Assembly (NCBI RefSeq): GCF_003958645.1
Contig: NZ_RXLO01000010.1
Span: 124,001-188,000, forward strand
DNA: 64,000 nucleotides
Reading direction: 5' to 3'
Origin: Chitinophaga rhizosphaerae
GTDB lineage: Bacteria > Bacteroidota > Bacteroidia > Chitinophagales > Chitinophagaceae
Of this stretch, positions 41,922-49,909 are shown in pieces. The notes under the pieces were generated by a model. It had not been told where the DNA came from. It ran no database searches and was given only the letters and a program-made list of their open reading frames with translations. Position 1 is the first letter of the stretch. Each line of letters starts with the position of its first letter. The position numbers were made by a program, and so were the translations under genes.

Positions 41922-42961
41922 AAATTTGAGTTGTTAAAAGGTGAAGAAATGTGGCTGTCAAACCATTTTCTAGCTCACCTGGCAACATCCGACCGCACGG
42001 GCCTAAACCGTGCGGTTTTTCAGTTTACCAGAGAGCGGGCCGAATTAAAATTTCATTGTTGGTTCAATTTTGGAACTTTTTTGGCAGGCAGTGTTTCCAT
42101 TTTCTTTCTTGCTACGTCTAATTGAATACCGTTTATTTTCTTCTTTTTTGAGTGTCCGTCACGTAGTATCCCAAGCTAGCGATGGTCATTACCCGCACAT
42201 TTTGCCCAGGGCTACTGCAAAACAGTAGCAACGAGCAGGCACAAACAACCGATGAATAACTTTCAGGGGATAAGAAATAATGGAGACAAATGAATCGAGC
42301 AGATCGTTAGGTGGTATCCGGTGTTGGATATTGCTATCCTCCACCGGCCTGCCCTCGCCCGAAAACGGGTCGGGGAGGGTCGGCGCTGAGTGGTGGTTCC
42401 TTTGGGGAACGTGAGCAATGGAATGAATGTTCCGCGGGCGAACACAGGATTAGGCAATGGTTAAGATCTCTTGACAGTGATTCCACAAGGGATCCCAAAT
42501 AACTTTTCAGGCTGGCGACACCTAAGCCATCAGCCTGGAAGTGAATAGTATGCTTCCTCGATGAACATGTGATAAAGCTGGAATTCCCGTGATAGAAGTA
42601 TCTTGGACGACCGGCTCCTGTAACGCGCGGACGATTGTCGCAAATGTACGTTGGTCTCTTTAGTAGAGCTACTCTCATGTCAGATTGATCTTTATTACTA
42701 CCCTTGAATGTTTAACCAGGCGATCTTAGATCAGGATCAGACGATGCACCTAGTTTTTGATTACTTACTGTTCAACTCTTTTAGAAGGTACGATACTGTT
42801 ACTGTTACACAGAAAACTAAAATATCTTTTGAATGTACGGGGAACATTTGCGTTTAGATTTTGCACAAGGATTCACAAAAATTAAATCCGCCATCATGTT
42901 CCCACTGCTACCAAAATATTTATGTTGACGCGGACATGCCGCAACTTTTTTCATTTTCAAA
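41922..42961. other. Long structured non-coding leader upstream of susC
   Basis: About 1 kb without a convincing gene. Several hairpins are visible: 41992-42016 (9-bp, listed separately), 42211-42229 (GCTACTG / CAGTAGC), a GC-rich set near 42350-42385, and 42508-42537 (CAGGCTG / CAGCCTG). Together with the hairpin repeats that follow, it fills the gap between fecR and susC. It may be a long 5' leader or hold small RNAs; the strand is not certain. Confidence 0.45.
41992..42020 (+). terminator. Strong hairpin with T-run, plus strand, upstream of susC
   Basis: A perfect 9-bp GC-rich stem (ACCGCACGG / CCGTGCGGT, 7-nt loop) is followed on the plus strand by a T-run and CAG. No plus-strand gene precedes it, so it would end an antisense or small RNA transcript. 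On the minus strand it is only a stable leader hairpin about 70 bases before susC. Confidence 0.6.
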
Positions 42962-43597
42962 AGAGGCTTCGGGTCGAAACCGATGTCCTCTAAATTTGGT
43001 CGTCACTCGCCTCTTTTCGCTCCCGTTTTCACCGACCGAGCTGCTGTACTGTCACTATGGAATGCTGTATCTATCCCTATGTTTTAGAGGTAAGAGGTCT
43101 CAGATCGAAACCGAATCCTCTGTTATTTTCCAAAGTCAAAATCAACAGTTGGTTTTATGATGCAATATTTTTCCAATACTATTTATCTCCGTTACGCCGC
43201 TATCCCACTGCCTCCCAGAAGTCTCGATTGAAAAGGGTCACGGGCCGATACCGAACCCTCGGTTTCTGCTTATGATTTCGTTCTTCCGGGCAATCATTAC
43301 GAGCTTTCCCAGGAGAAAGTCGATGTGCGCCCGAATAATAACTAATATTTTCTCTATGCCAATGTTGCTATACACCGGTTGAAATATGAGGTTTCAGGTT
43401 GAAACTGAATCCTCTGTGAACCAGATGGATGATTAGTTGTTCGTATTACACCGATCTTTAAACGGCGCTGCCGCTAGTAAGCTTGCAGGCATAATCCGGC
43501 CAAAATATCCAATATGGTCCATCAACTACTGGCTTTATTTTTTTCAATTTTTTGGACCTACGAATCAAAGAGCCCTCAGGGCGAAACTGAAGCCTCT
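42962..43597. repeat. Array of five degenerate 29-30-bp hairpin repeats
   Basis: Copies lie at 42962-42991, 43093-43121, 43232-43261, 43387-43415 and 43569-43597. The plus-strand pattern is AGAGG, YY, TCRG, a GTCGAAA-type loop, CYGA, AN, CCTCT. Outer arms pair (GAGG/CCTC), and inner arms covary: TCGG with CCGA in copy 1, TCAG with CTGA in copies 4 and 5. Start-to-start spacing grows from 131 to 139, 155 and 182 bases, and the spacers are unrelated. On the minus strand some copies end in CTCTTT, as weak terminators do. They lie between fecR and susC. The function is unknown. Confidence 0.75.
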
Positions 43598-43671
43598 GTC
43601 GTAAGATTGAGTTAAGTGGACGCTTTTCCATGGCGATCTCTGATCTAAACCAAAAATTAGATTCAATTTTG

Positions 43672-44892
43672 TTATATATACACGATGATCTTGCGATCTT
43701 TTACTTCATATTTAACGCCGGCGGTCTTCAAGATTCCCAGTATCTGCTTGAGACCAGCGGTTCTCAGCAACGTGCCAGTGGCGCCGGTCGTCCGATTCTG
43801 GGCATCGATCGTTGGATCGTCGATGAACTCTACGTCTACATCATACCAAAGCGAGATCTTCCGCATCACGGTGCTGAGCCTGTCATCATTGAAAACGAAT
43901 CGGTCCATGGTCCAGTCGATAACAGTATCCGCCTCTACCCTGTCGGTCACCTGGAGCATGTCATTGGATTTGTCAACGCTTACCTGCTGCAGCGGCGCCA
44001 TAATTGTTTTGGACGCTCCTTTTGTTACCTGCACTTTGCCTTCAATGAGGGTGGTTTTAACGCTCGTTTCAGAAGGATATGCCTGGATATTAAAGCGAGT
44101 GCCCAACACAGTTACTTCCATTGGATTATTGGAAGGCGGGGAAGCGACTTTGACGACAAACGGCAACCTTTCATTGCGCTGTACTTCCAGGTAGATTTCG
44201 CCCTCGATCAATTGGATTTCCCGGATTTTGCCGGTAAATGAGGAGGGATATCGGACTTTGGTGGCAGCATTGAGGTATAGCTTCGAGTTATCCGAGAGGG
44301 TAACGATATACTTGCCGCCGCGTGGTGTCGAAAGCTGGTTATATACGACTTCGTAGTTATGATGGACGTCGTCGTACTGAAGCGCACCGCCCTTTTGGCG
44401 AATGGATGCGCGCCCCTGATCGGCGAGGTGGCCGCTGTCGGCGCCATCAAGTACGATGGTTTGGCCGTTCCCGAGGGTGAGGGTCGCTTTGTCCGACCCA
44501 GGAGTAATAGCCGCCATTTGATCTTCAGCGGCCGGTATGGCCACGCCGCCCTTATTCCACATATACACGCCAACCACCGCAGCGAGAATTGCGGCCGCCG
44601 CCAAATATGGCCAGGTCCGCCAAAATCGTGGCGGGGTGGATCGCCGTGTTTCCATTCGGCCCGAGAGCTTCTCGTTCAATACGTCCTTAACCCGACGAGA
44701 CGACCGTTCCATCTGGATGTAGTCCGCCTTAAATGTGGCTTCATTGATGAGCCGCGTGAATAGCTCACGATTCTGAGGATCTTCCAGCCATGAATCAACC
44801 GCTTGCTCCTGCTCGTTACTGAGCCTTTCTCCCATCACTTTTCTCGCGATCGCCTCTGAAAGTCTATCACCATTGATTTGTTCTTTACTCAT
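43672..44892 (-). CDS. fecR: FecR-type anti-sigma factor
   Basis: The 406-residue protein has the FecR layout. A cytoplasmic N-terminal sigma-binding region contains 'RLSNEQEQAVDSWLEDPQNR', a membrane span lies at about residues 92-110 (YLAAAAILAAVVGVYMW), and the periplasmic FecR domain has 'LSTPRGGKYIVTLSDNSKLY' and 'ATKVRYPSSFTGKIREIQLI'. The DUF4974-like C-terminus contains 'FVFNDDRLSTVMRKISLWYD'. It holds the ECF sigma factor until the TonB-dependent transducer signals substrate binding. It lies between the sigma gene and susC on the same strand. Confidence 0.95.
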   Translation of the reverse strand: MSKEQINGDRLSEAIARKVMGERLSNEQEQAVDSWLEDPQNRELFTRLINEATFKADYIQMERSSRRVKDVLNEKLSGRMETRRSTPPRFWRTWPYLAAAAILAAVVGVYMWNKGGVAIPAAEDQMAAITPGSDKATLTLGNGQTIVLDGADSGHLADQGRASIRQKGGALQYDDVHHNYEVVYNQLSTPRGGKYIVTLSDNSKLYLNAATKVRYPSSFTGKIREIQLIEGEIYLEVQRNERLPFVVKVASPPSNNPMEVTVLGTRFNIQAYPSETSVKTTLIEGKVQVTKGASKTIMAPLQQVSVDKSNDMLQVTDRVEADTVIDWTMDRFVFNDDRLSTVMRKISLWYDVDVEFIDDPTIDAQNRTTGATGTLLRTAGLKQILGILKTAGVKYEVKDRKIIVYI

Positions 44893-45120
44893 CGGTCATT
44901 TGAAATTGATAGGTAGATAATTGCCGGTCTCCGATTTCGAACTAGCCAACGTCTTTTTTGAAGCCTTTCTACTATTAGGAGTAAAAAACACCTCCTTTCT
45001 CACAAGAAATTCAAACTTTTTTCAAACATTTTTGTACTGACTGAAATTCAATACGTTATACGTTAAAAATAGTCAGGGGTGCCCCTGCCCTGTATCGATG
45101 GCTTACCCTATCGTGGAACG

Positions 45121-45717
45121 TTAAAACAGGTTTCGGAACAACAAAATAGTAGAGGATATAACAGTAACCAGGCTGGCCATTCTCACTTGCAATGCGACAT
45201 TTACTCTGCTACGTGCATTGTCGATGGTCCTTGGATTGAGGTTGAGAATCTCGCTGGCCTCTTCAACGGAGAGGTCATTTACGATCATCAATTCAAAGAC
45301 TTTCTGGTCTGTTTTAGGAAGGTGGGCAATTTTTTGTCGCATCTTTTGATAACACTCACTTTCTACTTCGGATCGGAATACGGCCGGGTCTTCAGAGATG
45401 GGTATATGCTCCCTGATAGTGCGCGCTTCCTTTTCGTCTCCCATTCGCCGCTGGACGGCCCGAAATGCTTCGTGCCGAACCGTGGTGGCCATGTAGGCGC
45501 GTATGCTGGCGATGCCGTGTTCGGCGCCAATCTTTTCGCGTTTGTCGAATAAGGCCACGAATGCCTCCTGAACGATATCCTCGGCCATCTGGACGTCGCG
45601 GGTGATACTTTTAGTGAGCGTAAAAAGGAAAGGAAATAGTTCGTCATACAGAGCTTCAAAGCTCTTGGCGTCCCCTCTGCGGAACTGTTCAATGAGTTGT
45701 TGTTGCGATGTCCCCAT
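45121..45717 (-). CDS. ECF sigma-70 family factor of the fecR-susCD cassette
   Basis: I start at ATG 45717 (MGTSQQQLIEQFRRGDAKSF). Region 2 is 'LFTLTKSITRDVQMAEDIVQ' and 'EAFVALFDKREKIGA'; region 4 is 'LPKTDQKVFELMIVNDLSVE' and 'ILNLNPRTIDNARSRV'. The C-terminus is hydrophobic ('MASLVTVISSTILLFRNLF'), a tail common in Bacteroidota ECF factors and possibly membrane-associated. It should activate susC/susD after release by FecR. It is 228 bases upstream of fecR on the same strand. Confidence 0.92.
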   Translation of the reverse strand: MGTSQQQLIEQFRRGDAKSFEALYDELFPFLFTLTKSITRDVQMAEDIVQEAFVALFDKREKIGAEHGIASIRAYMATTVRHEAFRAVQRRMGDEKEARTIREHIPISEDPAVFRSEVESECYQKMRQKIAHLPKTDQKVFELMIVNDLSVEEASEILNLNPRTIDNARSRVNVALQVRMASLVTVISSTILLFRNLF

Positions 45718-46587
45718 GCGTGTCTTCGATTGTAGACGCAGCCATTTGGCTATTCGTCTGTTCAGCACTTTTGGTAAGCAGTCAAAAAAATGGGGGATAC
45801 TAATTCCAATCTGCTACTACAGCATGGTCCGTGCCAAGTTGGTTGGACGCCATTCCACGCGGGTGAATCATTGCCTTATCCGGTTACCAGGGCTCGCACT
45901 TTTTCAAATGCTTGCCGAGGCCAAATTTGATTAGTGTACCAAAAATGGTTATTGAATTCGAAGCTTCAATAAATAAGGTTTAATGCCTAGTGCTACTGAG
46001 GAGACCGATCAATGTGGATGAGCCTAAAAGGATATCCCGAAAGCTACTTTTTCCAATGAAACATGAGGAGTAAACAGTTTCGGGTCTAGGGCCATCGCAC
46101 GTTTATGTGCAATTATCTGCGGACAAATTAATGCAAATTCATCAATTTATATGACTGCTCTTAGAAACTTATTTTCCCATCTATGTAACCGTTTGTGCCG
46201 GTCTTCTAATTTAATAAAAAAAACGCATAATACGTCATCCTGTTTGACTATTTGGGTGTAATGAGCTAAATAAGCGTACAGCGTACATTTCTCCACATTA
46301 TTTTGTGTTTCCCGGCTTTTTCGTTTACTTAGCAACCATTTCTTTAGTGTTCAGGATTTTCATCAGCCCTAACGGGGGGCCAATGATCACTCCATAGAGA
46401 TCAAACAATCACTGGCTAACCGGCCAGGCGACCTTCAACCAATCCTTTTTTGGCCGCTTTGGGCAAACACTCCTCCTCCGTTTGTCAAAAGCACGCACAG
46501 TACACTTTCCCTTTCCAGGGAAGGGCGACGTAGCTATTCCATGGTGGCCATTTGGGTTGACGACAGCGCCTGGTAAAACCTTTGGGA
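45718..46587. other. Gene-free stretch between two ECF sigma genes
   Basis: The two sigma genes are transcribed divergently from this 870-base interval. Only short frames are found, the longest a 62-residue minus-strand frame near 46.2 kb with low-complexity AT-rich codons. It should contain both promoters, but none could be assigned with confidence. Confidence 0.5.
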
Positions 46588-47208
46588 ATGACTGAAAATT
46601 CAGGCAAGGATAAGGCCATGACTACGGCCGAAATCCTGAGCGCGCTCCATGTCAGAGACGAGCGTGCACTAGTTGGGCTGCGTGCGCATTTGGGCCGGCC
46701 CTTAAAGATTTACGCGATTAAGGTAATTGGAGACATTTGGGAAGCAGAAGAGCTTGTCAATGATATCTTCCTCAGTCTATGGGCGAAGGCTGAAAACTTC
46801 AAGCACTTTGAGGAGGTCCGAAATTACCTATTCAGGGCTATCCGGCTGGGCAGCTTGCGTAAGCGAAAAAATCTCAACAAAAGGGATCTTGAAGCTGCTA
46901 CCAGCGCATATGAGAACCTCCAGCTCGATATCGCCGAGGCAGAGATTCGTGCCAAGATGTTCGATAAGCTGTATGCAGCTATTGAATATTTGCCTAAAGG
47001 GCAAAAACTGATAGTTGAACTTACATTGGTGCACGACATGCGTCCTGCTCAAATTGCCAAAGCACTCGGCATCTCTCCACGAACAGTCAGAAATCAAAAA
47101 AACGATGCGCTCAAGGCGCTTCGAAAAAGAATGTTTCCTGCGTCGGCGACCCGCACAAACCGAAACACAGTAATCGTAGCGCGAAAAAATGGGCCCCGGA
47201 AAAAATAA
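46588..47208 (+). CDS. Second ECF sigma-70 family factor, at the head of the non-coding RNA array
   Basis: I start at ATG 46588; ATG 46618 (MTTAEILSALHVRDERALV) is also possible. Region 2 is 'YAIKVIGDIWEAEELVNDIF' with 'LSLWAKAENFKHFEEVRNYL'. Region 4 is 'AIEYLPKGQKLIVELTLVHD' with 'QIAKALGISPRTVRNQKNDA', the helix-turn-helix that reads the -35 element. The C-terminus is basic (RKNGPRKK). No anti-sigma gene is adjacent. The first array promoter starts 13 bases after its stop codon, and a degraded copy of its 3' end recurs between array units. This makes it the best candidate for the factor that transcribes the array. Confidence 0.88.
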   Translation: MTENSGKDKAMTTAEILSALHVRDERALVGLRAHLGRPLKIYAIKVIGDIWEAEELVNDIFLSLWAKAENFKHFEEVRNYLFRAIRLGSLRKRKNLNKRDLEAATSAYENLQLDIAEAEIRAKMFDKLYAAIEYLPKGQKLIVELTLVHDMRPAQIAKALGISPRTVRNQKNDALKALRKRMFPASATRTNRNTVIVARKNGPRKK

Positions 47209-47220
47209 AATACTATAGAG

Positions 47221-47252
47221 GGTTACATTCGATTAAAAAGTGCATGTTCTGT
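47221..47252 (+). promoter_or_regulatory. ECF-like promoter of array RNA 1
   Basis: TTAC at 47223, 15 nt, then GCATGTTCTGT. It lies 13 bases after the sigma gene stop codon. Confidence 0.7.
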
Positions 47253-47257
47253 ATTAT

Positions 47258-47385
47258 TCATATCAACAAGTTTTATTCAAGGGTTCCTTGCTATTCCGTC
47301 GAGAACGGCGAGCCAGCCCTTGGTGGTTGTGGAGGAGGCTCGTACGCTGCACTTTCGTCGTCAGCGCACCTGCCTCTCCTTTTTT
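47258..47385 (+). ncRNA. Array RNA 1 (odd type, pseudoknot-capable)
   Basis: The 5' end is estimated from the promoter. CAAGGGTT (47278-47285) can pair with AGCCCTTG (47315-47322), and CGAGCC (47309-47314) with GGCTCG (47337-47342), giving an H-type pseudoknot order. The 3' end is a terminator: GGAGGC and GT-CGCTG pair with CAGCG-AC and GCCTCTCC, followed by T6. The GGCTCG arm is shared by the pseudoknot and the terminator, so the two folds exclude each other. No open reading frame of note is present. Confidence 0.7.
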
Positions 47386-47533
47386 GCAGATATATGGGAA
47401 CACGTCGCACCTATACATAGGCGATCTTGCTGAAAAGTCCAAAATCAAATTTAGGCACTCGCCCCACTTCCCCATCATAATAGCCATTAAATACGACTAT
47501 GCGAAAGCTTTAAAGAAATAATTCTTAAGATTG

Positions 47534-47565
47534 AGTTACGTTTATGCTAATCCGGCATATTCTGA
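47534..47565 (+). promoter_or_regulatory. ECF-like promoter of array RNA 2
   Basis: GAGTTACGTT with TTAC at 47536, 15 nt, then GCATATTCTGA. Confidence 0.7.
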
Positions 47566-47570
47566 ATAGA

Positions 47571-47685
47571 CACTCTTTTAATTCTTAATGATGGCGGTCT
47601 CGCTGTTTTGTCGAAGATGGCGACTCTTTCCAGAAGGTAAATGGGCTCGTTTGCTGCACCTTGGTTGTCGGCGAACGAGCTTTTT
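47571..47685 (+). ncRNA. Array RNA 2 (even type)
   Basis: The body shares 'TCGCTGTTTTGTCGA' and 'GATGGCGA' blocks with RNA 6 and, more loosely, with the odd RNAs. The terminator at 47645-47685 has a 10-bp stem (GCTCGTTTGC / GCGAACGAGC) followed by T5. The odd-type pseudoknot arms are not conserved here. Confidence 0.7.
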
Positions 47686-47830
47686 GTATTCCCACTATCG
47701 CTCTATCATGTATTCGAGCGCGTCCCAATATTTTGTGGCCCGAACTTTCATGCATGACCTTACAACATGCATTGCAAAAAAAGAGAAAAGGAACCTACTT
47801 TCATTGTGATGAATGTCTATCGGGTTGGCG

Positions 47831-47975
47831 CACGTCCGTGAACGGTCAGAAATCAAAAGAATCAGCCGACCCTGGGCGCTTTGGGAAAGGAGTTCTATTG
47901 CCCTAGCGACCCAGAGAAACAAAACAACGGCAATTGCGGTACGAAAATAGGCCTGCGTTAAAAATAGATGCTTAT
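47831..47975 (+). pseudogene. Degraded copy of the 3' end of the ECF sigma gene
   Basis: GAACGGTCAGAAATCAAAAG at 47840 matches the sigma gene sequence GAACAGTCAGAAATCAAAAA at 47081. In both places this lies 142 bases before the TTAC of the next promoter, and GCGACCC follows at 77 and 76 bases before it. The frame is broken. A fainter version is found before RNA 5 (near 48660-48750). The array unit therefore arose by duplication that included the end of the sigma gene. Confidence 0.65.
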
Positions 47976-47979
47976 AGTG

Positions 47980-48011
47980 AGTTACATTTACCCCAAAAAT
48001 GCATGTTATAA
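47980..48011 (+). promoter_or_regulatory. ECF-like promoter of array RNA 3
   Basis: GAGTTACATT with TTAC at 47982, 15 nt, then GCATGTTATAA. Confidence 0.7.
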
Positions 48012-48016
48012 CTGGA

Positions 48017-48143
48017 TTTATTTTATAATAAAGTTTGATTCCAAGGGTTCCTTGTTGACCGGTCACGGACGACGAGCCCACTCTTGGTGGTTAGAAAGTA
48101 GCTCGTCTGCAGCGCCTTCGTTGCCAGCAGACCTGCCTTTTTT
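48017..48143 (+). ncRNA. Array RNA 3 (odd type, pseudoknot-capable)
   Basis: CCAAGGGT (from 48041) pairs with ACTCTTGG (48080-48087) using one G-U, and GACGAGC (48071-48077) pairs with GCTCGTC (48101-48107). This keeps the crossed order of RNA 1 with changed bases. The 3' stem GTCTGC / GCAGAC replaces GT-CGCTG / CAGCG-AC of RNA 1, a compensatory change. It ends in CCTGCC and T6. Confidence 0.7.
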
Positions 48144-48307
48144 GCCAATCTGGGAATCATTAACTCTTTCATTGGCGCTTATTCGCTCGCTTGAACCGTC
48201 CTCAATTGCTAGGACACATTCACATAAAACGGGTTTCGGAAACTCAGCTACATGCTGGAGTGTAAAAGTGGGGCGTTGGAAATTTGCTAAAAAAACGTTC
48301 CTGACTG

Positions 48308-48339
48308 AGTTACGTTTGGGTCGATTAGGTATGTTCTAT
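48308..48339 (+). promoter_or_regulatory. ECF-like promoter of array RNA 4
   Basis: GAGTTACGTT with TTAC at 48310, 15 nt, then GTATGTTCTAT. Confidence 0.68.
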
Positions 48340-48344
48340 AGATA

Positions 48345-48461
48345 CAGTTTTTAAAACTATAGGTTGGATACATCGTCTCCTTTTCCAGGATGGCGATCCT
48401 ATTCAATAGCAGATGAGGCTCGTTTGCTGTACTTTCGACGTCAGTGAACCTGCCTTTTTTT
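48345..48461 (+). ncRNA. Array RNA 4 (even type)
   Basis: Contains a hairpin AGGAT-GGCG-ATCCT that shows the GATGGCGA loop block of the family on a perfect stem. The terminator at 48416-48461 is AGGC and GTTTGCTG pairing with CAGTGAAC and GCCT, then T7. The arms differ from RNA 1 and RNA 2 but keep pairing. Confidence 0.7.
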
Positions 48462-48753
48462 CGACTATACGGGTTTACCGAATCACGGCGCAAATTTTAA
48501 GCGCGCGCCATAATTCCAGGAATCCAGCCTTTATCCCATTTCATACTACCTGCAGTTCCGTTTAAGAAAGGACCGCCAACTGCATTATTGAATCATAACG
48601 GCTCCTGCCACTTCATATTAGACTGACTCTAATTGCCAAATGAATAGCCACCGGGTCCTTGGGAACGGAGTCTCTTGCAATGATAACCCCTCCTAAACCA
48701 CTACGGGAATTCAGCCACAATAATGGCTGTAAAAGAAATAGATAAGAAAAGAG

Positions 48754-48785
48754 GGTCACCTTCGATCAAAATGTGCATGTTCTAA
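48754..48785 (+). promoter_or_regulatory. ECF-like promoter of array RNA 5
   Basis: GGGTCACCTT with TCAC at 48756 (T to C change), 15 nt, then GCATGTTCTAA. Confidence 0.65.
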
Positions 48786-48790
48786 ATAGA

Positions 48791-48918
48791 ATTATTTTTG
48801 TATAAAGGTTTACCCCAAGCGTTCCTTGCTGACCGTTCTCGGTTGACGAGTCTACACTTGGTGGTTAAAAAAGTAGCTCGTTTGCAGTGCCATCGCCGCC
48901 AGCGGACCTGCCTTTTTT
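48791..48918 (+). ncRNA. Array RNA 5 (odd type, pseudoknot-capable)
   Basis: CCAAG (48815-48819) pairs with CTTGG (48857-48861), and GACGAG (48845-48850) with CTCGTT (48877-48882), again in crossed order but shorter than in RNA 1 and 3. It has the shared 'CTTGGTGGTTA' block. The terminator stem GTTTGC / GCGGAC uses G-U pairs and is followed by CTGCC and T6. Confidence 0.7.
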
Positions 48919-49081
48919 GCCAAGTTATTTTCATAAGTTTCTACGTCTGACTATTTCCGCTTCCCGGAATATCTCTCAGTTGCCGGTACACATTCTCATA
49001 CGACTTGTTCGGAAATTCAGCTACCTGCCGAACTATTAAAGAGAGCTGTTCGAAATTTTCCCAAAAAAAATATCCGTCGTG

Positions 49082-49113
49082 AGTTACGTTAGGCCAAATC
49101 ACGCATATTCTAA
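49082..49113 (+). promoter_or_regulatory. ECF-like promoter of array RNA 6
   Basis: GAGTTACGTT with TTAC at 49084, 15 nt, then GCATATTCTAA. This copy is closest to the consensus. Confidence 0.72.
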
Positions 49114-49118
49114 TATGG

Positions 49119-49235
49119 CTGCTTTTATACTAATTAGAGGATGAGTTGCTGTTTTACCGAATATGGCAATTCCTTACCGCTTGGTAAAAGAGGCTCGTTT
49201 GTCGGACTATCGACGTCTGCGAACCTGCCTCTTTT
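49119..49235 (+). ncRNA. Array RNA 6 (even type)
   Basis: Shares 'TTGCTGTTTTACCGA' and 'ATGGCAA' with RNA 2. The terminator at 49186-49235 has AAGAGGC pairing with GCCTCTTT around the GTTTG / GCGAAC stem, with a T4 tail. No coding potential. Confidence 0.7.
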
Positions 49236-49395
49236 CGTTATACCCTGTTTAGAACAAACATAGGTAACCTATAAATGCTCCCAGGATTCAAGTAGGTCCA
49301 ACCCTCACATTGTGGGAATTTGGCTTAAAAAAAGCCTCTAAAAGATAAGTTACCTCCTTTCTTTACGAGCAAATACAAAATTTCTGGTACAGGAG

Positions 49396-49427
49396 GGTTA
49401 TATCTGATCAAAATATGCATTATCCTA
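49396..49427 (+). promoter_or_regulatory. ECF-like promoter of array RNA 7
   Basis: GGGTTATATC with TTAT at 49398, 15 nt, then GCATTATCCTA. Weaker at both elements but with exact spacing; CTGATCAAAAT in the spacer resembles RNA 5. Confidence 0.55.
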
Positions 49428-49432
49428 ATAGT

Positions 49433-49509
49433 ACGACTTATGTTAAAAAATTGGAAGAAGGAAGGGCCCCTACTTGCTTTTCTGGCGGGGAGTCGCCCTT
49501 CCCATTTTT
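49433..49509 (+). ncRNA. Array RNA 7 (short, diverged)
   Basis: The body is only about 80 nt and is mostly the terminator hairpin: GGAAGGGC and CCC pair with GGGG and GCCCTTCC, followed by CATTTTTG (49460-49509). The body does not align with RNAs 1-6. The 360 bases after it contain no convincing gene. Confidence 0.55.
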
Positions 49510-49872
49510 GAGCTGGTGATTACGAATCCAGTTCAGACGCCCTCCGGATTCCCGGCATTTAACGCTGAATCCCGCCGACAGCGGCGAATACAGAATAAGC
49601 CCGACGGCTTCATCCCCTTTGCTTCCGGGCCTTACACAGCCGATATTTCAATTTTCAATCTCGGTCCCATAGTTTTCTCACGCCGTTGAGCAGCTGCTCC
49701 CGTTCCTATATTAGAAAAGGTGGATAAGGCCCTCTACGCAGCATTTTTAGGCCAGCGAGCACGATAAAGTATTCTATTCACAAAAACGCAACGATACAGC
49801 CCATGAATTCCTGTCAGATGGACAATAACTCACGCAGTTGCCAAGAAAATCAAAAGAAATTTCAAAGGCGAG

Positions 49873-49904
49873 GGTTACAATATCATATTTCCTGCATATT
49901 CTAA
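49873..49904 (+). promoter_or_regulatory. ECF-like promoter of array RNA 8
   Basis: GGGTTACAAT with TTAC at 49875, 15 nt, then GCATATTCTAA. Confidence 0.68.
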
Positions 49905-49909
49905 TGTAG

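Larger units (their letters stand above)
47221..49400 (+). repeat. Tandem repeat with 774-bp period carrying two RNA genes per unit
   Basis: Three diverged units each contain an odd-type and an even-type RNA gene. Promoter-to-promoter distances are 759 (RNA 1 to 3), 774 (3 to 5), 774 (2 to 4) and 774 (4 to 6). Within a unit the distance is 313, 328 and 328. Spacer sequence is also related: the segments before RNA 4 and RNA 6 share ACACATTC, CATA and TCAGCTAC blocks in order. The copies differ at many positions but have kept nearly constant length. Confidence 0.8.

Noticed and set aside
42585..42625. Array-type promoter (GTTAC and TTCTA) on the minus strand toward susC
   Set aside because: The spacing between the two blocks is 2 bases longer than in the array and GCATA is absent; a chance match is likely.
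42311..42678. Short frames on both strands upstream of susC
   Set aside because: They overlap each other in GC-rich hairpin sequence and have Pro/Arg/Gly-rich composition typical of shadow frames.
42962..43597. CRISPR array
   Set aside because: The repeats are only moderately similar, spacers are 100-150 bases and of increasing length, and no cas gene is present. Covariation points to RNA hairpins instead.
46147..46335. Minus-strand 62-residue frame between the two sigma genes
   Set aside because: AT-rich low-complexity codons, no start context and no family pattern.
49474..49689. Plus-strand frame of 71 residues after RNA 7
   Set aside because: It starts with TTG inside the terminator hairpin of RNA 7, and no family pattern is seen. 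It may be a decayed fragment.
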